From Halobacteriales archaeon YIM A00010 (lineage in GTDB: Archaea > Halobacteriota > Halobacteria > Halobacteriales > Haloarculaceae): a stretch of 64,000 bases of DNA. The position numbers and the translations under genes were made by a program. Under the pieces are notes generated by a model. That model saw only the letters and a list, made by a program, of their open reading frames with translations. It was not told the origin of the DNA and did not search any database. Below, piece after piece: positions 45,724-52,874 of the stretch. Each line of letters begins with the position of its first letter. The first letter of the stretch is position 1. The stretch spans positions 558,001-622,000 of the forward strand of contig JAKCFJ010000001.1 of the NCBI GenBank assembly GCA_025041175.1. Reading direction: 5' to 3'.

Positions 45724-46815
45724 ATGCACGATTTTATCGTTGTGGGTGCGGGTCCGGCCGGTTCGCGGTTCGCCCGCAGCGCTGCGGAACGGGACCACGA
45801 CGTGCTCGTGTTCGAGCACGGGGAGATCGGGCGGCCGCTCGCCTGTTCCGGACACGTCAGCACGGACATCTGGGAGTACGTTCCTGCAGATGTCCGCGAT
45901 GAACTCCTTCAGAACGAGATTCGGGGCGCGCGCTTTCACGTCGACGGGCCGGAGACGGACGGAGCGCCGTTCTACAAGGACGAGCCGGTCTCGAACGCCA
46001 TCGACCGGGTGGGGCTGGACGAAACGCTCGCGCGGGCGGCCGAACAGGCCGGCGCGGACGTGCGCGATAACCACACCGTGACGGCACTCGAGGAGCGCCC
46101 TGACCACGTCGAGGTCGAAGTGAGCGGTCCGGACGGGACCGAGCGTCACACCGCGCGGATGGTGGCGGGCTGTGATGGTCCCCGATCGCGGGTGCGCCGG
46201 GAGTGTGACCTCCCCCAACCCGCGGAGTTCCTCCACGGCGTGTTGGCGTTCGATTCGACGCCCGACCACGAGGCGTTCGTGGACGTTCATCTCACTGTGC
46301 CGGGGTTTTTCGCGTGGCGCATTCCCCGCGGCGAGGCGGGCGTCGAGTACGGACTTGCGGTCGCTCCGAACGACGACGTTTCGGACCGGTTTTCGAGGTT
46401 CTGTGACGCCTACGGCGTCGATGTTTCACACCGGTGTTCGGGGGCGATCCCCATCGGCCCACCGCGCCGGGTGATCGGCCGGCGCAGCTTCCTCATCGGG
46501 GACGCGGCGGGCCAGACGAAGCCGTTCACCGGTGGGGGGATCCTGTATGGCATGCGCGCCGCCGACCACGCTGCCCGCGAGATCGATCCTGATCGGCCAA
46601 AAACGCTCGGCGACTACGAACGCGCGTGGCGAGACGACCTCAGGGGCGAGATCCGCCTCGGACGCTGGATCCGGCGGGCGTATTCGCTGCCGACACGCCT
46701 CCAGGCGGCGGGGCTACACGCGCTCTCGGGCGAGATCGGCGTCCACATGGACCGGCCGTCGACGCTGTTCTCGCGCGAACAGTTGCGGGCCGTTCTCTCC
46801 CCATCCGAGCACTGA
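45724..46815 (+). CDS. Geranylgeranyl reductase family protein
   Basis: 363 residues. FAD-binding GAGPAGSRFARSAAERDHDVLVFE at the N-terminus, CSGHVS where family members have a conserved Cys, and the second FAD motif LIGDAAGQTKPFTGGGILYGM. Related archaeal enzymes saturate the isoprenoid chains of ether lipids or menaquinone. Which substrate this one uses is undecided, as haloarchaea have several paralogues. ATG 45724 begins the Rossmann strand directly. Confidence 0.88.
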   Translation: MHDFIVVGAGPAGSRFARSAAERDHDVLVFEHGEIGRPLACSGHVSTDIWEYVPADVRDELLQNEIRGARFHVDGPETDGAPFYKDEPVSNAIDRVGLDETLARAAEQAGADVRDNHTVTALEERPDHVEVEVSGPDGTERHTARMVAGCDGPRSRVRRECDLPQPAEFLHGVLAFDSTPDHEAFVDVHLTVPGFFAWRIPRGEAGVEYGLAVAPNDDVSDRFSRFCDAYGVDVSHRCSGAIPIGPPRRVIGRRSFLIGDAAGQTKPFTGGGILYGMRAADHAAREIDPDRPKTLGDYERAWRDDLRGEIRLGRWIRRAYSLPTRLQAAGLHALSGEIGVHMDRPSTLFSREQLRAVLSPSEH

Positions 46816-46909
46816 TCCGTTCGGATCCACGTCCGATCCCGTTCTTCGTACAGTCATCACCGAAGCAGGGAACCGACGGACACACGTGTTCAGAGCGTAA
46901 GCCCAGAGT

Positions 46910-47086
46910 ATGCCCAAGATAAGCGTAGAGATACCACAGGAGCTACTCGCCGATCTCGACGAACACGTCGGGGACGATGGGAAGTTCGTCAACCGGAGCG
47001 ACGCGGTTCGGGCGTCGATCAGGAAGACGCTCGACATTCTCGATGAGATCGACGACCGACACGATCGATTGGATGGGGATGAGTGA
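46910..47086 (+). CDS. Ribbon-helix-helix regulator (CopG/CdrS-like)
   Basis: 58 residues: MPKISVEIPQELLADLDEH opens with the DNA-contacting beta-strand, followed by two helices (GKFVNRSDAVRASIRKTLDIL). The whole protein is one RHH domain plus an acidic tail. It closely resembles small haloarchaeal RHH proteins such as CdrS, a cell-division regulator, but here it overlaps a transporter gene and not ftsZ2. Its last eight bases overlap the transporter start. Targets unknown. Confidence 0.82.
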   Translation: MPKISVEIPQELLADLDEHVGDDGKFVNRSDAVRASIRKTLDILDEIDDRHDRLDGDE

Positions 47087-47819
47087 GAACCATCGGCGGG
47101 ACGGCGGGAGAGACGACGCGCTCGTGCTGTCCGTTCCGGCGCTCGTGTTGGTGTCGCTGTTCATCACGGCGCTCGTGACCGCCCAGCTGACGGCCGCGAA
47201 GGTGATCGAAATCGCCATCCCGGTTGCGATACCGGTGGCTGGTGACTCGCTCGCCATGCCAGGCGCGGCGTTCGCCTACGCGCTCACGTTTTTCGCGTCG
47301 GACTGCATCACCGAACTGTACGGCAAGCGGTCGGCCCAAGTGGTGGTGAATGTCGGCTTTTTCATGAACCTCGTGCTGCTAGCCCTCGTCTGGAGCACGA
47401 TCTGGGCACCCGCGGCGCAGAACAGCGCTGTCGATCCCGAGACCTTCCAGACAGTGTTGGGTGCGAGCACGAACATCGTTCTGGGAAGTCTCACTGCGTA
47501 TCTCCTCAGCCAGAACTGGGACGTGATCGTGTTCCACCGGTTGCGGGAAGCGACCGGCGGCGAACGGCTCTGGCTGCGCAACATCGGATCGACCGCGACG
47601 AGCCAACTGATCGACACGCTCGTTTTCGTCGGCATCGGGTTCGTGATCGCGCCCTCGTTGCTGGAAACCGGCAGCCCCCTCCCGTGGGCCGCGGTCGCCC
47701 AGCTCGTCGTCGGCCAGTACATCCTGAAACTCCTCATCGCGCTTCTGGACACGCCGCTCGTGTACGCGGTCGTGGGGCTCGTTCGGTCGAACCGGCCGGA
47801 CGCCGTGGCGACAGCCTAA
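47079..47819 (+). CDS. Queuosine-precursor transporter (YhhQ/VUT family)
   Basis: 246 residues, about six to seven membrane segments. LTAAKVIEIAIPVAIPVAG, SDCITELYGKRSAQVVVNVGF and the later GSTATSQLIDTLVF are YhhQ landmarks. Bacterial homologues import queuosine precursors; archaea use related 7-deazaguanines (archaeosine), so the archaeal substrate is likely similar. Starts inside the RHH gene; ATG 47073 is an alternative start. Confidence 0.9.
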   Translation: MSENHRRDGGRDDALVLSVPALVLVSLFITALVTAQLTAAKVIEIAIPVAIPVAGDSLAMPGAAFAYALTFFASDCITELYGKRSAQVVVNVGFFMNLVLLALVWSTIWAPAAQNSAVDPETFQTVLGASTNIVLGSLTAYLLSQNWDVIVFHRLREATGGERLWLRNIGSTATSQLIDTLVFVGIGFVIAPSLLETGSPLPWAAVAQLVVGQYILKLLIALLDTPLVYAVVGLVRSNRPDAVATA

Positions 47820-47823
47820 CAGA

Positions 47824-48582
47824 TCAATCCAGCCGTTCGGCGAAGCCGAACTTCGGCTTCACGTCCTCAACGACCACCGCGACCGTTTCACCCGCCTCGG
47901 CGTCGGGGACGAACAGGGTGTACCCCTCGACCTTTGCGATGCCGTCGCCCTCGTGGCCGGTGTCGACGATCTCGACGGTGGTCTCCTCGCCCACAGCGAG
48001 CGGGGCAGTAGTGTATCCTTTCCCGACCAGATACAGCTCGGAGGATTCGTCTCGGGAGGCGTCGGGGCGGACGGTGCGGACGTACTGGAACTCCGGTTCG
48101 ATATCCGACCGGAACGCCTCGAGATCGGAGCCATCGAACGCCTTCACGACGAAATCGCCGCCGGGAGCCAGCACTGACAGCGCGGTTTCGAACGCCTGGC
48201 GGGCCAGGTGGATCGAGCGCGCATGGTCGAGCGAGTACTCGCCGGTCATGTTCGGAGCCATGTCCGAGAGGACCACGTCCGCCTCCCCGATCCGATCGGC
48301 GATCCGCTCGCGGGGTTCGGCCTCTGTCATATCCCCCCGGACCGTCTCCACGCCGTCGATCGGGTCGATGCGCTGGCGGTCGACGCCGAGGACGGTCCCG
48401 TCGTCACCGACCCGTTCCTTTGCGACCTGAAGCCACCCGCCGGGCGCTGCTCCCAGATCGATCACCGTCGCGCTCTCATCGAGCAGCGACGCCGTCTCAT
48501 CGAGCTGCTGGAGCTTGTACGCCGAGCGCGAACGGTAGCCCTGCTGTTTCGCCTTGTTGTAGTATTCGTCTTTGTGTGTCAT
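47824..48582 (-). CDS. rlmE: 23S rRNA 2'-O-methyltransferase RlmE with TRAM domain
   Basis: 252 residues. The FtsJ/RrmJ core has SRSAYKL (catalytic Lys), SAM site DLGAAPGGWLQVA, SDMAPN (Asp) and VVKAFDG (Lys), completing the K-D-K-E set. The C-terminal ~60 residues form a TRAM domain (VGEETTVEIVDTGHEGDGIAKVEGYTLFVP region), an RNA-binding addition typical of haloarchaeal RlmE. It methylates a uridine of the A-loop in 23S rRNA. Convergent with the transporter. Confidence 0.95.
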   Translation of the reverse strand: MTHKDEYYNKAKQQGYRSRSAYKLQQLDETASLLDESATVIDLGAAPGGWLQVAKERVGDDGTVLGVDRQRIDPIDGVETVRGDMTEAEPRERIADRIGEADVVLSDMAPNMTGEYSLDHARSIHLARQAFETALSVLAPGGDFVVKAFDGSDLEAFRSDIEPEFQYVRTVRPDASRDESSELYLVGKGYTTAPLAVGEETTVEIVDTGHEGDGIAKVEGYTLFVPDAEAGETVAVVVEDVKPKFGFAERLD

Positions 48583-48732
48583 ATGCTAGCCACCTGAATT
48601 CACCCTGATCGGGAGAGAAACGCCGGCGAGTCCGCGTTCATATCGAGAGTGAGGCGGTCGATCCGGAAAGGCACATCGGATGGGAAGCCGGATCCGAGAG
48701 ACGAGTTACTAAAGAAGAGGATAGAACGAACG

Positions 48733-48861
48733 TCAATCTTCAACTCGAATGGTGATTTCAATGTTTCGTGATTCCCCTTCGATTCCCAGGGCTTCTCGTA
48801 CTGGTTTCGGGACGTACAGCCGTCCCTGTTCGTCGATCCTCACGGTAGTAGTGCGTTCCAT
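48733..48861 (-). CDS. Tiny AbrB/SpoVT-type DNA-binding protein
   Basis: 42 residues, MERTTTVRIDEQGRLYVPK at the start and PVREALGIEGE following: the swapped-hairpin AbrB fold with almost nothing else. Such minimal proteins occur as antitoxin-like or regulatory units in haloarchaea. Divergent from the small ORF cluster at 48862-49456, so it could regulate that cluster. No toxin is recognisable next to it. Confidence 0.75.
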   Translation of the reverse strand: MERTTTVRIDEQGRLYVPKPVREALGIEGESRNIEITIRVED

Positions 48862-49056
48862 ATCTCCTACTACAGGAGGTATTGGGAAAAGTTTATTGTT
48901 CACGGTTTAGATAATGAGGATGAGGACATTCGGGTTGGGCTGCGAAACGGTCCAGGGTGCCACTACCACCCTAAACCGGTGTTCTCCCGCAATGAGAGAA
49001 CAATGTTCGATAAAACTTCTGCGTTGAAAGATTTGACGGAGGAATCGACAGAATGA
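48862..49056 (+). other. Startless open frame ahead of coupled small ORFs
   Basis: A plus-strand frame is open from inside the AbrB gene to a TGA at 49054-49056. From about 48892 on it reads protein-like, including DEDIRVGLRNGPGCHYHPKP and then VFSRNERTMFDKTSALKDL. The only ATG is at 49003 (17 residues); a GTG is at 48979 (25 residues). Either a short peptide, a gene with an unusual start, or a 5'-truncated remnant. Its stop overlaps the next ORF (ATGA). Confidence 0.35.
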
Positions 49057-49151
49057 TGGACGGCGTAGCGGACGCCGCGAGCGGATTCAGTTCCATCTCC
49101 GTGGTCCAGTACGAGGACTACTGGGTAGCATCAGGAGGGAGCCACCGATGA
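49053..49151 (+). CDS. Candidate 32-residue peptide, translationally coupled
   Basis: MMDGVADAASGFSSISVV begins this short ORF, ending at a TGA that overlaps the next ATG. A perfect GGAGG Shine-Dalgarno sequence at 49038-49042 sits 10 bases before the ATG, which is uncommon in a genome dominated by leaderless messages and argues that it is translated. No similarity recognised. Confidence 0.45.
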   Translation: MMDGVADAASGFSSISVVQYEDYWVASGGSHR

Positions 49152-49456
49152 GCAGCGAGAGCTACGCGGAAGCGACGAGACAGGCGATCGACATCGTGGA
49201 AAACGGAGAGCACGACTCGATCTATCTGTGTACAATGAAAGCGGAGAACGGCGGGACAGATCTGGAAGTTGTCAGCGGCGTCGATAGCGGTTCCATTGGC
49301 GAGCGCGCGAAAGGGGTCGTCCGCCTCGAACAAGCCGCGCTCCACGTTCAGCATCTGGCCGAGCTGTCGGGGAGGCACCCGACCGAGATAGCGATGGGGA
49401 TAGCTAACGCCATCGAAAGAGGGTCCGTCTCGATCAATCTGAAAGAAGAGCGGTAG
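49148..49456 (+). CDS. Uncharacterised 102-residue protein
   Basis: MSSESYAEATRQAIDIVENGEHDSIYL begins the chain (shown in part). It has a beta/alpha pattern with STKAEN-like strand (LCTMKAENGG), LEVVSGVDSGSIGERAKGV and a helical C-terminus. No domain recognised. GGAGG at 49134-49138, nine bases before the ATG, plus overlap with the preceding ORF stop indicate coupled translation. Together with the divergent AbrB-like gene it looks like an accessory module. Confidence 0.65.
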   Translation: MSSESYAEATRQAIDIVENGEHDSIYLCTMKAENGGTDLEVVSGVDSGSIGERAKGVVRLEQAALHVQHLAELSGRHPTEIAMGIANAIERGSVSINLKEER

Positions 49457-49521
49457 TTCTCATCTCGCCGCTCTCGGCTTTTTCAGGTGACGGATGATTT
49501 CTCGGTCGTGCAGTAAACTCA

Positions 49522-49628
49522 TACTGTCGGTCATGAATCGTTGAACACTCGATGGCCTATTCAGTCAGGTAATCGCTTCATACTCCCGAAAACGCCACCG
49601 TCGAGTCACGTACGTATGACCGACAGTA
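49522..49628. mobile_element. Miniature inverted-repeat element, family 1, copy D
   Basis: 107 bp with ends TACTGTCGGTCAT and ATGACCGACAGTA and flanking TCA duplications (49519-49521, 49629-49631). The best-preserved copy: it has intact 13-bp inverted ends and the full shared interior. Not next to a stop codon. Confidence 0.88.
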
Positions 49629-49758
49629 TCAAGAATCGCTTGACACTCTGTTCACGAAAGCGATCGTTTTGAGCGTCTAAATGCGATAATTTCTCCGGCA
49701 GCAGTACTGTTTTCTGGCGATTTCGAGGTTAAAAAACGACACAGATACACTAATCCGT

Positions 49759-49905
49759 ATGCTTAAGATAATTCAATACCATAATATTCTCATGAACGCA
49801 GAGAGGGCGTATCGTAAGGTGCGTGAGCGGGCAGAGATGCGTTCGGAAATCCGGATGAGGATTTCTGAGAAGGCTCGAGCCCTGTCTGACCTTCCCGATC
49901 ACTGA
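49759..49905 (+). CDS. Candidate 48-residue basic peptide
   Basis: ATG 49759 opens MLKIIQYHNILMNAERAYRK and continues with alternating Arg/Glu residues to DLPDH and a TGA. An AT-rich GTTAAAAAACG at 49729-49739 lies at leaderless-promoter distance. ATG 49792 would give 37 residues. No similarity recognised. The rest of the gap 49457-50038 holds element 1D and no other gene. Confidence 0.35.
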   Translation: MLKIIQYHNILMNAERAYRKVRERAEMRSEIRMRISEKARALSDLPDH

Positions 49906-50038
49906 ATGGCGGACAATCTATCTCCATCGAAGACGTAGTAGCGTCCGTTTGATCAAAGAGAGGAACCACCGACCGCGAGCTGTTCGACGGGTTTCATTTT
50001 CGGGACAGTTATATCCGTCACCCCCTACGATACCGGCT

Positions 50039-50815
50039 GTGATCCGCGCTGCGTTGAACTTTCCCCCGTCGGGCGAGCACGGCTCGAAGGCGGTCGTCGT
50101 CGGTGGCGTATTGTTCGGGCTGCTCGCGGTCGTGAGTGCTGTAGCGTCGTTTCTGATCGAAGCGCAGTTTCCCGGTGTCGGGATGGGTTCTCTCGACGGT
50201 GGAAGCGAGACGGCGTGGGACCGAATCGTCCCCGTTCTCGGCGTCGTTGTCGTCTGCTATTCGATCGTGTTCTTTCTCCTGCGGGGCTACGACGTTGCTG
50301 TCTTGCGCGCTGTCGTCAGTGACAGCGAACCCACTGCACCGGCGTTTCGTCCGGGCGTCGTGACTGATGGCGTCAAAGCAGTCGGTATTCTCCTGTGTTA
50401 TTTCGTCCCCTCGATCGTGTTGGGGGCTGTCGGGCTGTTGCTCCGACAGCCCGCAGACCAGGCGGCGCTGAGCTGGATACCCAACGTCGTGGGTGCGTTC
50501 GTGTTCCTGTTCGGGCTGTTCGCGTTCGTCGCCGCCGCGTACCTCGTGCCTGCAGCCACAGCCCTGTTCGCCTCCCAGCGATCGATCCGGGCGGCGTTCG
50601 ACCACTCCGCGATCAGGTCCTGTGTCGTGACCGAGGACTACGCCGTGGGCTGGATGCTCGCTGCTCTCGTGCGGATCCTCCTGCTCCCCGTTACCATCGC
50701 GCTGCAGAGCGTGCTCGTGGGCTTTTTTCTCCAGTTTTACCTGCGCGTCTCCGTCCAACACCTGTACGGGCTGGCTGTCTCGAACGCGCTCGAAATCGGA
50801 GTCATCGAACGTTGA
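50039..50815 (+). CDS. DUF4013-like polytopic membrane protein
   Basis: 258 residues from GTG 50039 (MIRAALNFPPSGEHG). About six membrane segments with the small-residue helices and paired amphipathic loops (GYDVAVLRAVVSDSEPTAPAF) seen in haloarchaeal DUF4013 proteins. A TATA-like TTATAT at 50009 lies 25 bases before the GTG and argues for this leaderless start. Function unknown. Confidence 0.75.
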   Translation: MIRAALNFPPSGEHGSKAVVVGGVLFGLLAVVSAVASFLIEAQFPGVGMGSLDGGSETAWDRIVPVLGVVVVCYSIVFFLLRGYDVAVLRAVVSDSEPTAPAFRPGVVTDGVKAVGILLCYFVPSIVLGAVGLLLRQPADQAALSWIPNVVGAFVFLFGLFAFVAAAYLVPAATALFASQRSIRAAFDHSAIRSCVVTEDYAVGWMLAALVRILLLPVTIALQSVLVGFFLQFYLRVSVQHLYGLAVSNALEIGVIER

Positions 50816-50881
50816 GGCGGCGCCAGCGACCACGTTCTGATGCTTGTATCACATAACAATCGTTCTGGCGTCCGATCTATT

Positions 50882-51601
50882 ATGTCCTCGCGGTCGAAAC
50901 CGTACACCATGCCGATGAAGGGTTCCGGTTCGACGGAGCTTCAGGAAATCGATAGACGCGACGACGGAGTCGGGTGGATCGCCCATCCGGACGAACGGAT
51001 GCAGCGCGCGAGCCACGCGCTCGTCGATGACGGAGACGAAACCGACGGGAACGGCGTGTGGTTGATCGATCCCGTCGACGCTGCTGATCTCGAGGAACTG
51101 CTGTCGGGGTTCGGTGACGTGCTCGGCGTGGTGGTGTTGCTCGACCGGCACAAGCGCGACGCCGCAGAGATTGCCCGCCGCCACGACGTTTCGGTGTACC
51201 GCCCGACGTGGATGCAATCGATCGACGAGGCGATCGAGGCGCCGGTGCGCGCGCTCGATACGGAGCTCGGTGGGACGGGCTACCGCGTGCGAAAGCGGCT
51301 CGACCTTCCAGTTTGGAAGGAAGCAGTGCTGTACCGCCCCGACGACGGGAGTCTTCTCGTTCCAGAATCGTTCGGAACCGTCGATTTCTTCTGTGCGCCC
51401 GGTGAGCGCTTGGGGGTGCATCCGATGCTCCGTCTGACACCACCGGGCGATCTCGGCGGGCTGGCCGTCGAGCGCGTGCTGGTCGGTCACGGTTCGGGCA
51501 TCACCGACGGCGCCCAGCAAGCGATCCGAGACGCGATCAGCGGCTCGCGCTCGCGCGCGCCATCGCTGTATCTGAGTGCGCTCCGTGCGAGTCTCGGGTG
51601 A
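50882..51601 (+). CDS. Conserved haloarchaeal protein, possibly MBL-fold-like
   Basis: 239 residues. Pattern VGWIAHPDERMQRASHALV, GNGVWLIDPVDAADLEELL and GVVVLLDRHKRDAAEIARRHDVSVYRP recalls the first half of a metallo-beta-lactamase fold (buried strand, DP, LDRHKRD in the place of HxHxDH), with the zinc motif degenerate. So probably not a zinc hydrolase. ATGs at 50840 and 50909 are alternatives. Its TGA stop is the left target duplication of element 1E. Confidence 0.7.
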   Translation: MSSRSKPYTMPMKGSGSTELQEIDRRDDGVGWIAHPDERMQRASHALVDDGDETDGNGVWLIDPVDAADLEELLSGFGDVLGVVVLLDRHKRDAAEIARRHDVSVYRPTWMQSIDEAIEAPVRALDTELGGTGYRVRKRLDLPVWKEAVLYRPDDGSLLVPESFGTVDFFCAPGERLGVHPMLRLTPPGDLGGLAVERVLVGHGSGITDGAQQAIRDAISGSRSRAPSLYLSALRASLG

Positions 51602-51696
51602 TACTGTCGGACCTACGGACGGCGTGCGACGGACTATCCAGTTGCTGTCTGGCGGGTCACCAGCAGCCGATAGTCAATCATCTCTGTCCGGCAGTA
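51602..51696. mobile_element. Miniature inverted-repeat element, family 1-like, copy E
   Basis: 95 bp. Ends TACTGTCGGAC and GTCCGGCAGTA match family 1 ends with a mismatch, but the interior differs: an inner inverted repeat GACTATC/GATAGTC flanks CAGTTGCTGTCTGGCGGG. TGA duplications lie at 51599-51601 and 51697-51699. The left TGA is the stop codon of the upstream gene. Probably a second subfamily mobilised by the same transposase. Confidence 0.75.
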
Positions 51697-51766
51697 TGAC
51701 TGCGTGTTCGGTCTGCGCTGGTCGTCCCCCCAAGCAAGTTAACCAGTTGCACACCCAACGATCGGT

Positions 51767-52165
51767 GTGCGCTACATCACTCGTGGACTCAGGTCGGTGT
51801 TGCTCGATTTTGCTCGTGAGCGAGAGCCCGAGCCGGTGTCGATCGAACTGACGGTGACACGCGCGGGGACGCTTCGGGGGGCCGAGTCGCTTTCCACAGA
51901 CACGCCGGTGTTCACTCATTTTTATCATCCGAGCACCGGTCAGTCGGTGAACGCCGTTTTCGGCATGGATCTCGGGAAGCCACGCTCGGACGGCCGGTTC
52001 GTCTCTCACCCGGAGGGACGGCGAGAACTCTCCACGCAGGATGATCTCCACGAGGTGGTGTTTCTAGCAGTCCCCCCCTGGAACGAGATCACCGCGTTCG
52101 ACCGGAGCGGCACTACCCTCCCAGTAACCGTCCTCGACGCGGAACCGCCGGCCGAATCCGTGTAG
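51767..52165 (+). CDS. Conserved haloarchaeal hypothetical protein
   Basis: 132 residues from GTG 51767 (MRYITRGLRSVLLDFARER). Beta-rich with VFTHFYHPSTGQSVNAVFGMDLG as a recognisable block; I recall it from other haloarchaea without a named function. No catalytic pattern. The first residues align with the family best when GTG is used as start. Confidence 0.7.
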   Translation: MRYITRGLRSVLLDFAREREPEPVSIELTVTRAGTLRGAESLSTDTPVFTHFYHPSTGQSVNAVFGMDLGKPRSDGRFVSHPEGRRELSTQDDLHEVVFLAVPPWNEITAFDRSGTTLPVTVLDAEPPAESV

Positions 52166-52205
52166 TTCACGGTGGATCCGGTGATGAGCGGACTGAATGG
52201 GGGCG

Positions 52206-52418
52206 TCAATCGTGTAGGTAGCCGAGATCCTGCAGCTGACGGGCGATCTCCTCGAACTCAGCTTCCGAAAGGTCCCCGGACCGCTGGTGTTGGATAACGA
52301 TGCTCCGAAGGAGAAACCGAACGAGGTCGCTCGTGCTCGAAAAGCTCGTTCCCTCGATCGTTTCCTCGACGCGCTCGGCGAGATCTTTCGGGATCGAGAC
52401 CGTTGTGTAGTCCGTCAT
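52206..52418 (-). CDS. Ribbon-helix-helix (CopG-like) regulator
   Basis: 70 residues. MTDYTTVSIPKDLAERVEE is the RHH strand plus first helix, and FSSTSDLVRFLLRSIVIQ the second helix. A C-terminal acidic helix follows (DLSEAEFEEIARQLQDLGYL). Likely a DNA-binding dimer; partner and targets unknown. Divergent from the DUF5789-like gene. Confidence 0.82.
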   Translation of the reverse strand: MTDYTTVSIPKDLAERVEETIEGTSFSSTSDLVRFLLRSIVIQHQRSGDLSEAEFEEIARQLQDLGYLHD

Positions 52419-52541
52419 ACGTGTGTTGAATCAATCCAGTCAGATATACTCTCTCCCTCACGGGGGAGACGCTCTATTGTCCTGGCGAAGACGCGGCGGA
52501 CAGGGAGTAGCTTTTCAACGCGGGGGAACATACCGTAGCCA

Positions 52542-52874
52542 ATGAAAGCTCCCCCATCCCAAGACAACGGCGTCGGCGATGATCCGGAGACGATCGCGTT
52601 CGGCATCGCCGCGCTCGATTCGCATCTGACAGACGCAGAGGTGACGTTCCCGACGGACAAGCAAACGCTTCGAGAGACCGCCGGCCACGTCGACGTTCCG
52701 TACAACGCGACCGGAAACACGATACAACTGGCCACGGCGCTCGACGACACGCCGAAACAACGCTTCGAAAACGAACAGGAGCTGTTGAACGAGCTGCACC
52801 CGGTGTTCGAGAGACGCCGCCAAGAAGGAGGAAATCCGCTGCTCGATCGGATTCGATCGGTTATTCCACTGTAA
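52542..52874 (+). CDS. DUF5789-like small protein
   Basis: 110 residues. IAFGIAALDSHLTDAEVTFPTDKQTLRETAG followed by VPYNATGNTIQLATAL resembles the haloarchaeal DUF5789 family (tentative, from memory). Those are small cytosolic proteins of unknown role. The 3' end touches the end of aglJ (convergent). Confidence 0.65.
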   Translation: MKAPPSQDNGVGDDPETIAFGIAALDSHLTDAEVTFPTDKQTLRETAGHVDVPYNATGNTIQLATALDDTPKQRFENEQELLNELHPVFERRRQEGGNPLLDRIRSVIPL

